A model generated the notes under the pieces. The model did no database searches and was not told the origin of the DNA. It was given only the letters and a program-made list of their open reading frames with translations. A stretch of DNA of 64,000 nt from Acetobacter farinalis (GTDB lineage: Bacteria; Pseudomonadota; Alphaproteobacteria; Acetobacterales; Acetobacteraceae). The stretch covers positions 186,001-250,000 of the forward strand of contig NZ_WOTF01000002.1 of NCBI RefSeq assembly GCF_011516935.1. Reading direction: 5' to 3'. Both the position numbers and the translations under genes were made by a program. Below, piece after piece: positions 50,987 through 61,537 of this stretch; within the stretch, counting starts at the first letter, position 1, and every line of letters starts with the position of its first letter.

Positions 50987-53710
50987 ATGCTCGCAAGCTT
51001 CGTCCGCGCCCTGTTCGGCACAGCCAATGACCGGACGCTCAAGATGTTCCAGCGCCGCGTGCCGGAAATCAACGCCCTGGAACCCCGGATGCAGGCGCTG
51101 GACGACGCTGCTCTGGCCGCCAAAACCGTAGAATTCCGGGAAAGGCTGGCCAAGGGCGCCACTCTGGATGACCTTCTGCCGGAAGCCTTTGCCGTCACGC
51201 GGGAGGCCTCCCGCCGTGTGCTGGGCATGCGCCACTTTGATGTGCAGCTTATTGGCGGCATGGTCATGCATTCCGGCCGGATTGCAGAAATGCGCACCGG
51301 TGAGGGCAAGACGCTGGTGGCCACACTGGCTGTCTATCTCAGCGCACTGGCCGGCAAGGGTGTGCATGTGGTGACGGTGAATGACTATCTTGCCGCGCGT
51401 GATGCGGCGGAGATGGGGCGGCTTTACAGTTTCCTGGGGATGACCACGGGCACAATCGTGCCCAACATGCCCGATGAGGCCCGGCGTGAAGCCTACGCTG
51501 CGGATATCACGTACGGCACCAACAACGAATTCGGCTTCGATTACCTGCGCGATAACATGAAATATCGCCTGGAAGAGATGGTCCAGCGCCCCTTCTGGCA
51601 TGCCATTGTCGATGAGGTGGACTCCATCCTGATCGATGAAGCCCGCACACCGCTGATCATCTCCGGCCCGGCTGAAGACAGTTCAGACCTGTACCGCGCG
51701 GTGGATGAAGTGGTGGTGCAACTGGTGCGCGACCCGGAAGCCTTTGAAAAGGATGAGAAATTCCGCAGTGTCGTGCTGACGGATGCCGGGTCCGACAAGG
51801 TTGAGGATCTGCTGCGCAGCGCTGGCGTGCTGGATGAAGGCGGGCTGTATGACCTGCATCATGTGGCGGTGGTGCACCATGTGCAGCAGTCCCTGCGGGC
51901 GCATACGCTGTTCGCGCGGGATGTGGATTACATCGTGCGCGATGGCAAGGTGATCATCATTGATGAATTCACTGGCCGTATGATGGATGGCCGCCGGTAT
52001 TCCGATGGCCTGCATCAGGCGCTGGAAGCCAAGGAGCATGTGGAGGTTCAGCAGGAGAACCAGACCCTCGCCTCCATCACCTTCCAGAACTTCTTCCGCC
52101 TTTACCCCAAGTTGTCCGGCATGACCGGCACGGCCATGACCGAGGCCGATGAGTTTGCCGAGATCTACAAGCTGGATGTGGTGGAAATTCCCACCAACCG
52201 TCCGGTGGCGCGCAAGGATGAGGATGACGAGATCTATCTGACGGAAGCCGAAAAATTCGCGGCTGTCGTCAAGCTGATCCACACGGTGCATGAACGCGGC
52301 CAGCCTATTCTGGTCGGCACGACATCCATTGAAAAAAGTGAGGCGCTCTCTGAACTGCTCAAGCAGGAAGGGATCCCCCATAATGTGCTGAACGCCCGTT
52401 TCCATGAACTGGAAGCGAAGATTGTCGCACAGGCCGGTTCCCCCGGGGCCATCACCATTGCCACCAACATGGCGGGCCGTGGGACGGACATCAAACTCGG
52501 CGGGAATGTGGATATGCTGATCAGCCAGGAGCTGGGCGGCATGGAAGAAGGGCCGGAACGCGAGGCGGCAGAGCAGGCTATTCGTGAGCGCGTTGCGCAG
52601 CATCACGAGATTGTCAAAGCGGCCGGTGGCCTGTTTGTGATCGGCACGGAGCGGCATGAAAGCCGCCGTATTGATAACCAGCTGCGTGGCCGTGCAGGCC
52701 GCCAGGGTGATCCGGGCAACTCGCACTTCTTTATCTCCCTGCAAGATGACCTGATGCGGATTTTCGGGTCTGACCGCATGGGCGGCATGTTCCAGAAAAT
52801 GGGCATGAAAGAAGGGGAAGCCATTGTTCACCCCTGGCTGAGCAAGGCCCTGGAGCGTGCGCAGAAAAAGGTTGAAGCCCGCAACTTCGACATGCGCAAG
52901 AACACGCTCAAATATGATGACGTGATGAATGACCAGCGCAAGGAAGTGTACGCACAGCGCCGGGAATACATGGCGACGGAAGACGTATCCGGCATCATCA
53001 ATGAAGCGCGGGAAGATGTGGTGGATGCCATGGTGGCCCGCCATATTCCCGAGAAGGCTTTTGCCGAGCAGTGGAATGTCGAAGGGCTGACCAAGGCCGT
53101 GCAGGACGTTCTGGCGCTGGATCTGCCGATTGCGGACTGGGCGAAAGAAGACGGGATGGACGCTGAGGAAGTGGCCAACCGGATCAGCCAGGCGGCCTTG
53201 CAGGCTCAGGCCGCACGCGCGGCGAACCTTGGCCCGGACCTGATGCGCTTTATTGAGAAACAGGTGCTGATGACCACGTATGACGGGGTCTGGAAAGAGC
53301 ATCTGCATGCGCTTGACCAGCTCCGTCAGGGCATTGGCCTGCGGGCGTATGGGCAGAAAGACCCTCTGAACGAGTACAAGCACGAAGCCTTCCAGCTTTT
53401 CACCATCATGCTGGAGGAAATGCGCGAACGTGTTGTGTCTCTGATGGCGCGGGTGGAAGTGGCGCCGCATGAAACGGTAGACCCGTTTGCCAACACGGCT
53501 GAAATTCATGCCAACCCCGAAATTCCGGGATTTGCCTCAGAACCCGGCCCCGGCCTTTCCCCCGGAGCCGCTCCGGAAATGGCAACGCCTATCGGTGGCA
53601 GTGCCATCATGCCGGATGATCCCTCAAGCTGGGGGGAAACGCCGCGCAACGCACTGTGCCCGTGCGGCTCAGGGAAAAAATTCAAGCATTGCCACGGCCG
53701 TCTGGTTTAA
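50987..53710 (+). CDS. secA: Protein translocase ATPase SecA
   Basis: 907 aa, the motor of the Sec pathway. Motifs: [17 protein letters not shown] (Walker A) near residue 100, [20 protein letters not shown] (DEAD-type) near 208, [12 protein letters not shown] near 497, and helicase motif [12 protein letters not shown] near 565. The C-terminal SEC-C zinc motif is [17 protein letters not shown] 50987 is chosen (GGAAAGG 7 bases upstream); the frame extends 129 bases further up without a ribosome site. yebC follows after 35 bases. Confidence 0.98.
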   Translation: MLASFVRALFGTANDRTLKMFQRRVPEINALEPRMQALDDAALAAKTVEFRERLAKGATLDDLLPEAFAVTREASRRVLGMRHFDVQLIGGMVMHSGRIAEMRTGEGKTLVATLAVYLSALAGKGVHVVTVNDYLAARDAAEMGRLYSFLGMTTGTIVPNMPDEARREAYAADITYGTNNEFGFDYLRDNMKYRLEEMVQRPFWHAIVDEVDSILIDEARTPLIISGPAEDSSDLYRAVDEVVVQLVRDPEAFEKDEKFRSVVLTDAGSDKVEDLLRSAGVLDEGGLYDLHHVAVVHHVQQSLRAHTLFARDVDYIVRDGKVIIIDEFTGRMMDGRRYSDGLHQALEAKEHVEVQQENQTLASITFQNFFRLYPKLSGMTGTAMTEADEFAEIYKLDVVEIPTNRPVARKDEDDEIYLTEAEKFAAVVKLIHTVHERGQPILVGTTSIEKSEALSELLKQEGIPHNVLNARFHELEAKIVAQAGSPGAITIATNMAGRGTDIKLGGNVDMLISQELGGMEEGPEREAAEQAIRERVAQHHEIVKAAGGLFVIGTERHESRRIDNQLRGRAGRQGDPGNSHFFISLQDDLMRIFGSDRMGGMFQKMGMKEGEAIVHPWLSKALERAQKKVEARNFDMRKNTLKYDDVMNDQRKEVYAQRREYMATEDVSGIINEAREDVVDAMVARHIPEKAFAEQWNVEGLTKAVQDVLALDLPIADWAKEDGMDAEEVANRISQAALQAQAARAANLGPDLMRFIEKQVLMTTYDGVWKEHLHALDQLRQGIGLRAYGQKDPLNEYKHEAFQLFTIMLEEMRERVVSLMARVEVAPHETVDPFANTAEIHANPEIPGFASEPGPGLSPGAAPEMATPIGGSAIMPDDPSSWGETPRNALCPCGSGKKFKHCHGRLV

Positions 53711-53745
53711 AGACGCGCCGGGGCCGACGGACAGGGTAAGGAAAT

Positions 53746-54495
53746 ATGGCTGGTCATTCCCAGTTTAAGAACATCATGCACCGCAAGGGTGCGCAGGATG
53801 CCAAGCGTGCCAAGCAGTTCGCCAAGATTATCCGCGAACTGACTGTTGCGACGCGCTCCGGTCTGCCTGAGCCGGGGTCCAACCCGCGCCTGCGTTCCGC
53901 CATTACCGCGGCGCGTGAAGTGAACATGCCCAAGGACACCATTGACCGCGCCATTAAAAAAGCCTCCGGCGCGGCGGGTGGTGAAGACTATATTGAAGTC
54001 CGTTACGAGGGGTATGGCCCGGCGGGCGTTGCGGTGATTGTTGAAGGCCTGACAGATAACCGGAACCGCACGGCGTCTGACGTGCGGGCGGCGTTCTCCA
54101 AATATGGCGGGTCCATGGGGGAAGCCAATTCCGTTTCCTTCATGTTCCGGCGTCTGGGGGTTATCACCTATCCGATTTCCGTGGCGTCTGAAGACGACAT
54201 GCTGGAAGCCGCGATTGAAGCCGGGGCGGACAATGTCGTGTCTTCCGGCACCACGCACGAAATCACCTGTGAGATTGAAGCCTTCTTCACGGTGCGCGAT
54301 TCTCTGGAAACGCGCTTTGGTGAACCGGAAAACGCCAAGCTGGACTGGCGCCCGGAAAACACCATCAGCCTTGATGAAGACAATGCCCGCACCCTGTTCA
54401 AGCTGCTGGACGTGCTGGAAGATCATGATGACGTGCAGAACGTCTATGCCAACTTTGATCTTTCGGACGAACTTGCCGAAAAACTGTCAGCCTGA
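53746..54495 (+). CDS. yebC: YebC/PmpR family protein (TACO1-like)
   Basis: 249 aa. Family opening [35 protein letters not shown], then [16 protein letters not shown] near 62 and [36 protein letters not shown] near 85-120. Members are described both as transcription regulators and as ribosome-associated factors easing translation of difficult sequences. It sits immediately before ruvC (2 bases), the usual yebC-ruvCAB arrangement. GGAAAT at a short spacing precedes the ATG. Confidence 0.97.
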   Translation: MAGHSQFKNIMHRKGAQDAKRAKQFAKIIRELTVATRSGLPEPGSNPRLRSAITAAREVNMPKDTIDRAIKKASGAAGGEDYIEVRYEGYGPAGVAVIVEGLTDNRNRTASDVRAAFSKYGGSMGEANSVSFMFRRLGVITYPISVASEDDMLEAAIEAGADNVVSSGTTHEITCEIEAFFTVRDSLETRFGEPENAKLDWRPENTISLDEDNARTLFKLLDVLEDHDDVQNVYANFDLSDELAEKLSA

Positions 54496-54497
54496 CG

Positions 54498-55004
54498 GTG
54501 GTACGCCTGCTCGGCATTGACCCCGGCCTGCGCTTTACAGGCTGGGGCGTGATTGATGTCGAAGGGAACCGGTTGCGGCACGTTGAAAACGGCGTGATCG
54601 CAACCAACAGTGCGGACAGCGTGCCAGACCGGCTGAAAGTCCTGCATGAAAATCTGACCCTCCTGATTGACCGTCTCAACCCGGCGGAAGCCGCGGTGGA
54701 AGAGACCTATGTCAACCGGAACGGCACCGCCACGCTCAAGCTGGGCTATGCGCGTGGTGTGGCCTTGCTGGCACCGGCGATGGCCGGCCTGTATGTTGCG
54801 GAATATGGCGCGCTGGCGGTCAAGAAGGCTGTGGTCGGGACAGGCTCCGCAGATAAGGATCAGGTTGAAATGATGGTGCGCCGCCTTCTGCCGGGGGTTA
54901 AGGTGGCACGAGCCGATGCGTCTGATGCGCTGGCAATCGCTATTTGCCACGCACACCATCGGGCCAGCGCGCGCCATATTGCGGCCGGAGTACGAATGGC
55001 ATGA
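54498..55004 (+). CDS. ruvC: Holliday junction resolvase RuvC
   Basis: 168-aa endonuclease that cuts Holliday junctions. The acidic catalytic residues are in LLGIDPGLRFTGWGVI (Asp), AAVEETYVNRNGTATLKLG (Glu) and DASDALAIAICHAH (two Asp). GTG 54498 is the start, 2 bases after the yebC stop. The stop overlaps the ruvA ATG by 4 bases. Confidence 0.97.
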   Translation: MVRLLGIDPGLRFTGWGVIDVEGNRLRHVENGVIATNSADSVPDRLKVLHENLTLLIDRLNPAEAAVEETYVNRNGTATLKLGYARGVALLAPAMAGLYVAEYGALAVKKAVVGTGSADKDQVEMMVRRLLPGVKVARADASDALAIAICHAHHRASARHIAAGVRMA

Positions 55005-55609
55005 TTGCGTTTCTGAGTGGGCTGGTCATTCAGGTCGAGTTGGGGAGCTGCGTGATCGACGTGAATGGCGTTGGTTATCTGGTAGCGGCCTCAACCCGCA
55101 CTCTGGCGGCCTTGCCGCATCCGCCGGAAAAAGCCCGCGTACTGGTTGAAACCGTGGTGCGGGAAGATGCGATTCTGCTGTACGGCTTTGTGGAAAGTGC
55201 GGAGCGCGAATGGTTTCGCCTGCTGACCAGCGTGCAGGGCGTGGGCGCGAAAGTCGCGCTGGGCATGCTCTCCACCCTGTCTCCGGGGGAACTGGTGGCG
55301 GCGCTGACCACATCGGACAAGGCAACCCTGACCCGCGCCCCCGGCGTTGGCGGGCGGCTGGCCGAGCGGATTCTGACAGAGCTGCGTGACCGTGCCGGGA
55401 AAATGCCCGGCGGGGGCGGAGGCATGATGGTGCCGGCCGGTGCCACGCCCGGAGGCGGTATTGAAGCGGATGCCCTGCTGGCTCTGGCGGGCCTTGGCTT
55501 CCGTCGGGCCGAGGCGGCTCCAGTGGTCATGCGCCTGCTGGAGGAGGAGGGAGCAGCGGCTTCTCTGGATACGGTGCTCCGTGAAAGCCTGAAGGCGCTG
55601 GCGCGGTGA
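55001..55609 (+). CDS. ruvA: Holliday junction branch-migration protein RuvA
   Basis: 202 aa. Junction-binding tetramer that loads RuvB. Opening [28 protein letters not shown], the helix-hairpin-helix part [25 protein letters not shown] and [19 protein letters not shown] near 130. A Gly/Met-rich linker ([17 protein letters not shown]) leads to the C-terminal RuvB-interacting domain ([22 protein letters not shown]). Coupled both sides by 4-base overlaps. Confidence 0.97.
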   Translation: MIAFLSGLVIQVELGSCVIDVNGVGYLVAASTRTLAALPHPPEKARVLVETVVREDAILLYGFVESAEREWFRLLTSVQGVGAKVALGMLSTLSPGELVAALTTSDKATLTRAPGVGGRLAERILTELRDRAGKMPGGGGGMMVPAGATPGGGIEADALLALAGLGFRRAEAAPVVMRLLEEEGAAASLDTVLRESLKALAR

Positions 55610-56709
55610 GCGGCATGGGGAGTGGCCCGGGCTTTTCTCCTGACCGGGAGATTGACCCCTCCCGCCGGGATGAGGATGGGGGGGAGGCGTCTCTTCGCCC
55701 CCAGACACTGGCTGATTTTACCGGCCAGAAAGCCAGCCGTGAAAATCTTTCGATTTTTATCGCCGCCGCCCGGCAGCGTGGTGAGGCGCTGGACCATGTC
55801 CTGCTGCACGGCCCGCCGGGGCTGGGCAAGACCACGCTGGCCCAGATTGTCTCACGGGAACTCGGGGTGGGCTTTCGTGCAACGTCCGGGCCGGTCATCC
55901 AGCGAGCGGGCGATCTTGCCGCCATTCTCACCAATCTTCAGCCGCGGGATGTGCTGTTTATTGATGAGATCCATCGCCTTCAGCCGGCCATTGAGGAAAT
56001 TCTCTATCCCGCGATGGAGGACTTCCAGCTCGATCTGATTATCGGTGAAGGTCCGGCGGCGCGCTCCGTGCGGATTGATCTCCCACCCTTTACCCTTGTG
56101 GCCGCCACCACGCGCGCCGGGCTGCTGGCAACGCCGCTGCGGGACCGGTTTGGCATTCCTCTGCGGCTGGTGTTTTACACGCCGGACGAATTGCGGGCCA
56201 TTGTGGCGCGGGGTGCGGAAAAGCTTGGCTTCATCCTGACAGAGGCGGGAGCGGAAGAAATTGCCCGGCGCTCACGCGGAACACCGCGTATCGCCGGGCG
56301 GCTGCTGCGCCGCGTGCGGGACTTTGCGGTGGTGATTGCCCCCGGCGGAGCACCTGTCAGCCGGGAGGTGGCGGATGCTGCCCTCAGCCGCCTTGAAGTG
56401 GATGCGCTGGGGCTGGACGCTATGGACAGGCGCTATCTACGCCGCATTGCGGAGTATCACCACGGGGGGCCGGTCGGGGTGGAAACGCTCGCGGCGGCTC
56501 TGGCGGAAGCGCGGGATACGCTGGAAGATGTGATTGAACCCTACCTGATTCAGGAAGGGCTGGTTCTGCGTACCAGCCGGGGGCGTGTGCTGGGGGAGCG
56601 AGGCTGGCGGCACCTTGGTCTGTCCCCCCCGGCCCGACCGGATGAACCGCAGGGCGGGGCGTATTGTGCCCAGATGGATCTTTTGCCTGACGACGAGGAT
56701 GGCGCATGA
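55606..56709 (+). CDS. ruvB: Holliday junction DNA helicase RuvB
   Basis: 367-aa AAA+ motor. [44 protein letters not shown] (Walker A near residue 70), [26 protein letters not shown] (Walker B near 118), arginine-rich sensor [20 protein letters not shown] near 225, and the winged-helix end. GTG 55606 overlaps the ruvA stop; ATG 55615 is an alternative that removes three residues. A Pro/Glu-rich tail ([11 protein letters not shown]) follows. Overlaps ybgC by 4 bases. Confidence 0.97.
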   Translation: MSGMGSGPGFSPDREIDPSRRDEDGGEASLRPQTLADFTGQKASRENLSIFIAAARQRGEALDHVLLHGPPGLGKTTLAQIVSRELGVGFRATSGPVIQRAGDLAAILTNLQPRDVLFIDEIHRLQPAIEEILYPAMEDFQLDLIIGEGPAARSVRIDLPPFTLVAATTRAGLLATPLRDRFGIPLRLVFYTPDELRAIVARGAEKLGFILTEAGAEEIARRSRGTPRIAGRLLRRVRDFAVVIAPGGAPVSREVADAALSRLEVDALGLDAMDRRYLRRIAEYHHGGPVGVETLAAALAEARDTLEDVIEPYLIQEGLVLRTSRGRVLGERGWRHLGLSPPARPDEPQGGAYCAQMDLLPDDEDGA

Positions 56710-57119
56710 CCACGCATTCCATTGATTTCCGCATTTATTATGAAGACACGGATGCCGGGGGTATTGTCTATCATGCCCGCTATCTGGCGTTTGCCGAGCG
56801 GGCGCGCACAGAGGCCATCCGCAGCCTTGGCATGCCGGCGGCGTCCCTCCTGAGTGACTTCGGGCTGGTGTTTGTCGTGCATGATGCCACCCTCAATTAC
56901 CGCGTGCCGCTGAAGCTGGATGATGTGACAACCATCACCACGCGTTTGCTGGAACAGGGGGCGGCCAGTTGCAGGCTGGAGCAGGTTTTTACCCGTGATG
57001 GTGTTTTTTGCGCACGCGTGGATGTAAAGCTGGCCTGCGTGCGTGCTGAAGATGGCCGTCCTGCCCGATTTCCGCCGTTATGGCGTGATCTTTTGCGCGG
57101 ACTTGCAGAAGAGGCCTAG
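56706..57119 (+). CDS. ybgC: Acyl-CoA thioesterase YbgC (tol-pal associated)
   Basis: 137-aa hotdog-fold thioesterase. Catalytic motif [32 protein letters not shown] near residue 12-43 with the family Asp. It normally precedes tolQ. Here it is coupled to ruvB (ATGA), and a strong terminator overlaps its stop. It is therefore probably transcribed with yebC-ruvCAB rather than with tol. Confidence 0.94.
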   Translation: MTTHSIDFRIYYEDTDAGGIVYHARYLAFAERARTEAIRSLGMPAASLLSDFGLVFVVHDATLNYRVPLKLDDVTTITTRLLEQGAASCRLEQVFTRDGVFCARVDVKLACVRAEDGRPARFPPLWRDLLRGLAEEA

Positions 57120-57137
57120 CAGGCCTCTTCTGCTTTT
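57105..57137 (+). terminator. Intrinsic terminator overlapping the ybgC stop
   Basis: 13-bp perfect stem GCAGAAGAGGCCT-AGC-AGGCCTCTTCTGC followed by TTTT. The stop codon TAG (57117-57119) lies at the stem-loop junction. It separates the ruv-ybgC transcript from tolQ. Confidence 0.93.
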
Positions 57138-57235
57138 GCACGGAAGACAGTAAATACGGCACGACCGGGACGCATTGAGCAAAGCCCGAGTCGCAGACAG
57201 GTTGCCCGTGACGGGCGCAGAGGCAGGAGGCGTTT

Positions 57236-57955
57236 TTGGATCGTGCGGTTGACGCGGCAAATCTCGGCGTAGCAGCGGCGGGAGACCTGTCGGTGTGGGG
57301 GCTGTTTATGAATGCCTCCCTGATGGTCAAACTGGTCATGCTCGGACTGGTGCTCTGTAGCGTGATGGTCTGGGCCATTATTTTCGATAAAATTGTCACG
57401 CTCCGGCGGATCAACAAACAGGCCTCAGCCTTTGAAGACCGTTTCTGGTCCGGCGGCAGCCTGGATGATCTGTATGAGAGCGATGGCGCGAAGCCGGTGC
57501 ACCCGCTGGCGGCCGTTTTTGGCGCGGCCATGGGTGAATGGCGTCGCTCTGCCCGGATTCCGGGCGTGGATCTGGTGCGCGGAGGCGTGAAGGAACGTGT
57601 GGACCGTGCCATTGGCATTACGGTCACGCGGGAGATGGACCGCCTGCGTCGCTGGGTTGTGTTTCTGGCCACCGTTGGCCCGGTTGCGCCGTTTGTCGGG
57701 CTGTTTGGCACCGTGTGGGGTATCATGCACTCCTTCAGCGCCATTGCCGCCATGCACAACACCAACCTGAGTGTTGTGGCTCCGGGTATTTCAGAAGCCC
57801 TGTTCGCCACAGCCATCGGCCTGCTGACAGCGGTGCCGTCCTATGTGGCCTATAACGTTATCAGCAACAGTCTGGACCTGTTCCAGGACCGGCTGGAGGG
57901 CTTTGGCACCGAGTTTGCTGCCATTCTGTCCCGCCAGTCCGAAGAAAGGGCCTGA
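57236..57955 (+). CDS. tolQ: Tol-Pal system protein TolQ
   Basis: 239-aa inner-membrane proton-channel subunit (ExbB/MotA family). Three membrane spans: near 24-45 (SLMVKLVMLGLVLCSVMVWAIIF), near 138-160 (WVVFLATVGPVAPFVGLFGTVWGIMHSF) and near 175-200 (APGISEALFATAIGLLTAVPSYVAY). The start is TTG 57236, with AGGAGG ~6 bases upstream. tolR follows after 3 bases. Confidence 0.95.
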   Translation: MDRAVDAANLGVAAAGDLSVWGLFMNASLMVKLVMLGLVLCSVMVWAIIFDKIVTLRRINKQASAFEDRFWSGGSLDDLYESDGAKPVHPLAAVFGAAMGEWRRSARIPGVDLVRGGVKERVDRAIGITVTREMDRLRRWVVFLATVGPVAPFVGLFGTVWGIMHSFSAIAAMHNTNLSVVAPGISEALFATAIGLLTAVPSYVAYNVISNSLDLFQDRLEGFGTEFAAILSRQSEERA

Positions 57956-57958
57956 ACC

Positions 57959-58390
57959 ATGGGCATGCCGTCGGGAGGGAGCGGGCGCCGTCGCAGGCGT
58001 CCGATGGCTGAAATCAACGTGACGCCGATGGTCGACGTCATGCTGGTGCTGCTGATTATCTTCATGGTCACATCCCCCATGCTGACCAGCGGCGTTAATG
58101 TTGATCTGCCCAAGACAGACGCAAAGCCTATCAATTCCGATACCAAGCCCATCACTGTCTCCATCCGGGCGGATGGCAGCCTGTATCTTGGGGATTCCGA
58201 AGTGTCGCCCGAGCAGCTGGTTGCCCAGCTGAAGGCTGCCTCGAACAATGACCCGTCACACCGCATTTTCGTGCGGGGTGATGCCCATATTGATTATGGG
58301 CGCGTGATGCAGGTTATGGGGCAGATAACGGAAGGCGGCTTTACTCATGTGGCTCTGCTGGCGCAACAACCCGCCAGCAGCGGCCATTAA
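57959..58390 (+). CDS. tolR: Tol-Pal system protein TolR
   Basis: 143-aa inner-membrane protein of the ExbD family that works with TolQ to energise TolA. A cytosolic basic start (GSGRRRRRPMAEINVTPMVDV) is followed by one span MLVLLIIFMVTSPML with the conserved Asp in MVDVML. The periplasmic domain (DGSLYLGDSEVSPEQLVAQL...IDYGRVMQVMGQITEGGFTHVALL) follows. 36 bases separate it from tolA. Confidence 0.96.
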   Translation: MGMPSGGSGRRRRRPMAEINVTPMVDVMLVLLIIFMVTSPMLTSGVNVDLPKTDAKPINSDTKPITVSIRADGSLYLGDSEVSPEQLVAQLKAASNNDPSHRIFVRGDAHIDYGRVMQVMGQITEGGFTHVALLAQQPASSGH

Positions 58391-58425
58391 TTCATTCTCT
58401 CCTGCGCAGAGAGGCGGAGAAGATC

Positions 58426-59418
58426 ATGGTGCGGCAACGCCGTTCCGAACCGAATGTGTTGAGGCGGTGCCTGTACCTGTCCGGCGGGGCGCATATTGCG
58501 CTTCTGCTGGCCCTTCTGGTTTCCCTGCCTGCCCCTAAACCGGAGGAAGAACCTCCTCCGGTGGTGGAAATGCAGTTTGAGGCTCCTGATTCTGGCGGCT
58601 CTCCGGCCAAAGCCAGCCAGCCCTCACCCACGCCTGCTCCACCCCCGGCCCCTGTGCCCAATGATGCGCCGCCTTCGCCGGAACCCCCCAAGGATGTTCC
58701 GAACGAGGAAGCGCCTCCACCGCCTCCGCCGCCCCAGCCGGTGCCGCCTCCGCCTGCCCCGCAGGAGGACAAGCTGCCGGACACGCCGGTGCCGCCCAAA
58801 GCGGAAGAGCCTTCTCCGGATGTGGTGAAAACGCCGCCCTCTCCGCCCACACCGCCGAAGACGACGCCCAGCGTGGCGCCGCCTTCTCCGGTTACGGAGC
58901 CGACGGATACCCTGCCGGATACACCCACGCCGTCTCACATCACGCAGCCCAACAAGGCGAAGAAAACGCAGGAGGATTCGCATTCCCTGCTGGAGACGCT
59001 GGATGCCTTCCGGTCTGACACCAAGCAGACGCATGCTCCCAAGGCAAAGGCGAATCCTGTGCAGGGTGGTGCGCCCAACGGCGGCGGTTCACCCACAGGG
59101 GATATTACCCGCAGCCTTTCCGCCGGAGATCAGAAGGCCATCGGCGGGTCTGTGCGCCGCTGCTATACGGAAGATACGGCCGCCAAAAATTATGCCACGT
59201 TTGTCGCGCACCTTATTGTGACGGTGGATGCCACGGGTGAGGCTCGTATTGTGCAGTTTGCTCCGCAGACTCAGGCTCAGATGAATGCAGATCCCTCATA
59301 CCGGGCACTGGCGGAGCGGGCCCGGGCGGCTGTTCTCAGCCCCACCTGTTCAAAACTGCCCATTCCCAAAAATCTTCTGGGGCAGACCCGGCAGTTGAAA
59401 TTTGTGTTCAGGCCTTGA
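58426..59418 (+). CDS. tolA: Tol-Pal system protein TolA (Pro-rich variant)
   Basis: 330 aa. One N-terminal span (LYLSGGAHIALLLALLVSLPAP) with the SxxxH-type helix, then a long Pro/Glu/Lys-rich periplasmic linker (~35-190) instead of the long Ala/Lys helix of E. coli TolA. The C-terminal TolA/TonB-like domain (~215-330, VRRCYTEDTAAKNYATFVAHLIVTVDATGEARIVQF) includes paired Cys. It links inner-membrane TolQR to TolB/Pal across the periplasm. Confidence 0.92.
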   Translation: MVRQRRSEPNVLRRCLYLSGGAHIALLLALLVSLPAPKPEEEPPPVVEMQFEAPDSGGSPAKASQPSPTPAPPPAPVPNDAPPSPEPPKDVPNEEAPPPPPPPQPVPPPPAPQEDKLPDTPVPPKAEEPSPDVVKTPPSPPTPPKTTPSVAPPSPVTEPTDTLPDTPTPSHITQPNKAKKTQEDSHSLLETLDAFRSDTKQTHAPKAKANPVQGGAPNGGGSPTGDITRSLSAGDQKAIGGSVRRCYTEDTAAKNYATFVAHLIVTVDATGEARIVQFAPQTQAQMNADPSYRALAERARAAVLSPTCSKLPIPKNLLGQTRQLKFVFRP

Positions 59419-59442
59419 TCAGGCCACCTGGAGGAAGAATTG

Positions 59443-60807
59443 ATGCTTACGAGTACAAGACCGCTTATTTCTGATCAGGAAGCCGAGACACTGGTTGCAG
59501 CACTCGGTCGTCGCACGCTGATGGGGGCCAGTGTTGCCGCCGGTGGCCTGTTGATGACCCCTCTTCCCGGCATGGCGGCCCCTGCTGCGGCTCCGGAGGC
59601 GGAAATTACGGTTGATCAGGCCCGCACGGCCCCGATCCCGATTATCCTGCCGACATTTGGCGGCGGCCTTGGCGCACAGATTACCGAAGTGCTGACCAAC
59701 GATCTGACGAACACCGGCCTGTTCAAGGTTATTCCCGGAGGGGCCAGCTCCGGCGCTCCGGATTTTGCAACGGCCAAATCCATGGGCGCGCATGCGCTGG
59801 TGACGGGAAGCGTGTCCGGCAGCGGGTCCGTCCGTGTTGAAATGCGCCTGTGGGATGTGCTGACCCAGCAGCAGATTCAGGGCACAGCCTACACCACCAT
59901 CGCGGCCAACTGGCGCCGCATTGCCCATATTGTGGGCGATGTGATTTATGAGCGGATGCTGGGCGAGAAGGGGTATTTTGATACCCGTATCGCGTTTATC
60001 GCCCGTTCTGGCGTGCGTGCGCATCAGACCACGCGCCTGGCCATTATGGATCAGGACGGCGCCAACAGCCGGATGCTGACAGCAGGCAAATGGCTGACCC
60101 TGACACCGCGTTTCAGCCCGGTGAAGGATCAGGTGGCGTTCATGTCCTACGCCAACAACCGCCCGCGTGTGTATCTGTTTGATCTGGGCAGCGGGCGGCA
60201 GCAGATTCTGGGTGAATTCGCGGGCATTTCGTTTGCTCCGCGCTTCGCGCCGGATGGCCGTTCCGTGGTGCTGTCCGTTACGCGTAATGGTGGGTCGGAC
60301 CTGTTTGTGGTGGATCTGGGTTCAGGGTCACGGCGGCAGATCACGTCTTCCGGCGCGATTGACACCAGCCCGTGCTTCAGCCCGGATGGGTCCCAGATTG
60401 TGTTCAACTCTGACCGTGGCGGCAGCCCGCAGCTTTACATCATGAGCGCATCTGGTGGCGGGGCGAGGCGGATCTCCTATGGTCATGGCACCTATGGATC
60501 TCCGGTCTGGTCTCCGCGCGGGGATCTGATTGCCTTTACCCGTATTGCCAATGGCAGCTTCTCCCTTGGGGTGATGGCGCCTGATGGCACGGGTGAGCGT
60601 ATCATGACGGAAGGCTTCACGGTGGAAAGCCCGAGCTTCTGCCCGAACGGACGCGTGCTGGCCTATTGCCGCCAGAGCCGTGCCGGAGCAGGGGGCGCTG
60701 GCTTCAGCTCCTCTATCGGGATGGTGGATATCACCGGGTTTAATGACCGTGTTCTGCCGACACCGGGGCAGGCGTCTGACCCGGCATGGTCTCCGCTCAA
60801 CGCGTAA
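59443..60807 (+). CDS. tolB: Tol-Pal system beta-propeller protein TolB
   Basis: 454 aa. ATG 59443 follows GAGGAAG. The N-terminus [20 protein letters not shown] has an RR pair and hydrophobic core like a Tat signal. The D1 domain then begins [21 protein letters not shown], and WD-like propeller repeats run from ~200: [86 protein letters not shown]. TolB bridges Pal and TolA in the periplasm. A strong terminator follows. Confidence 0.95.
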   Translation: MLTSTRPLISDQEAETLVAALGRRTLMGASVAAGGLLMTPLPGMAAPAAAPEAEITVDQARTAPIPIILPTFGGGLGAQITEVLTNDLTNTGLFKVIPGGASSGAPDFATAKSMGAHALVTGSVSGSGSVRVEMRLWDVLTQQQIQGTAYTTIAANWRRIAHIVGDVIYERMLGEKGYFDTRIAFIARSGVRAHQTTRLAIMDQDGANSRMLTAGKWLTLTPRFSPVKDQVAFMSYANNRPRVYLFDLGSGRQQILGEFAGISFAPRFAPDGRSVVLSVTRNGGSDLFVVDLGSGSRRQITSSGAIDTSPCFSPDGSQIVFNSDRGGSPQLYIMSASGGGARRISYGHGTYGSPVWSPRGDLIAFTRIANGSFSLGVMAPDGTGERIMTEGFTVESPSFCPNGRVLAYCRQSRAGAGGAGFSSSIGMVDITGFNDRVLPTPGQASDPAWSPLNA

Positions 60808-60832
60808 TGCGACCTTCATAAAGAAGGAGCAG

Positions 60833-60862
60833 GCCCCGGGAGCAATCCCGGGGCTTTTTTTT
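60833..60862 (+). terminator. Intrinsic terminator of the tolQRAB operon
   Basis: 9-bp stem GCCCCGGGA-GCAA-TCCCGGGGC followed by eight T residues, 25 bases after the tolB stop. It separates tolB from pal. Confidence 0.96.
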
Positions 60863-61393
60863 ACACTTTTGAGAATACTTTGGTTTGATTTTTCACAGAA
60901 TCCTCAAGGGCTTCTGTGGCGGCCAGTTGTTGTTCCGCATTCAGAGCAAATTTATTTTTGTTCTTTCAGGCTCAACGAGACGGTGCGCTTTGGAAAGATA
61001 CAACCATTGGTATGCACCCGCATGCCCGGACATTCAAAAGGAGAATTTTCCCGATTCGCAAAGGGAACGGGCACCGTAAAACTGCAACAAAACGCGCCAT
61101 TTGTGGCTTTTTGAGGAAACGATGTGTGAGCGGGCTTCAAAAAACAAAAACGGCCTTGCTTCGAAAAGTGCTGCGAAAGGCGTGTTTTCCGGTAAAGAAA
61201 AAGTATCGAAATAGAACAGGAACCATCTGCAAAAGGTCTTGTTAGTATTAAAAATGCACCTTGGCGGATTTTCTGCTAATATTTGGTTGAATGCCAGAGT
61301 GGGTCTGTGAACAAGGCGCTGTGTCTATTCAGCATCGGTTTTGCAAGGGCTGCTATGCGGCAATCAGATCATGCTTGACCGGAAGGAAGAGCT
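60863..61393. other. 531-bp AT-rich region without recognised gene
   Basis: Between the tolB terminator and the small ORF before pal. More AT-rich than its surroundings, with many A/T runs. No frame here has a good ribosome site, and the longest frames have poor composition. It probably contains the pal promoter and may once have held a gene; nothing specific could be identified. Confidence 0.5.
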
Positions 61394-61504
61394 ATGGCTT
61401 ACGGCAAGGTAGTCTCCACAGTTCGTCGGCTCTTCGATGGTTTCGGAGGGGAGCGGAGGAATGCGCGGGGATATAGGCATAAATTGTTTTTTCTCTCCGA
61501 ATAG
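61394..61504 (+). CDS. Possible small basic protein (36 aa) upstream of pal
   Basis: MAYGKVVSTVRRLFDGFGGE then RRNARGYRHKLFFLSE. GGAAGGAAG lies 4-8 bases upstream of ATG 61394, a strong ribosome site. It is basic and 33 bases ahead of the pal start, so it could be a leader or a small conserved protein. It could also be a chance ORF. No family recognised. Confidence 0.35.
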   Translation: MAYGKVVSTVRRLFDGFGGERRNARGYRHKLFFLSE

Positions 61505-61537
61505 TTCCGGTTGGAACTAGTTCTCAGGATCCGACAC

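Noticed and set aside
51683-53509. 608-codon leftward ORF opposite secA
   Set aside because: Long only because of secA codon bias; no motif and no promoter or ribosome-site context.
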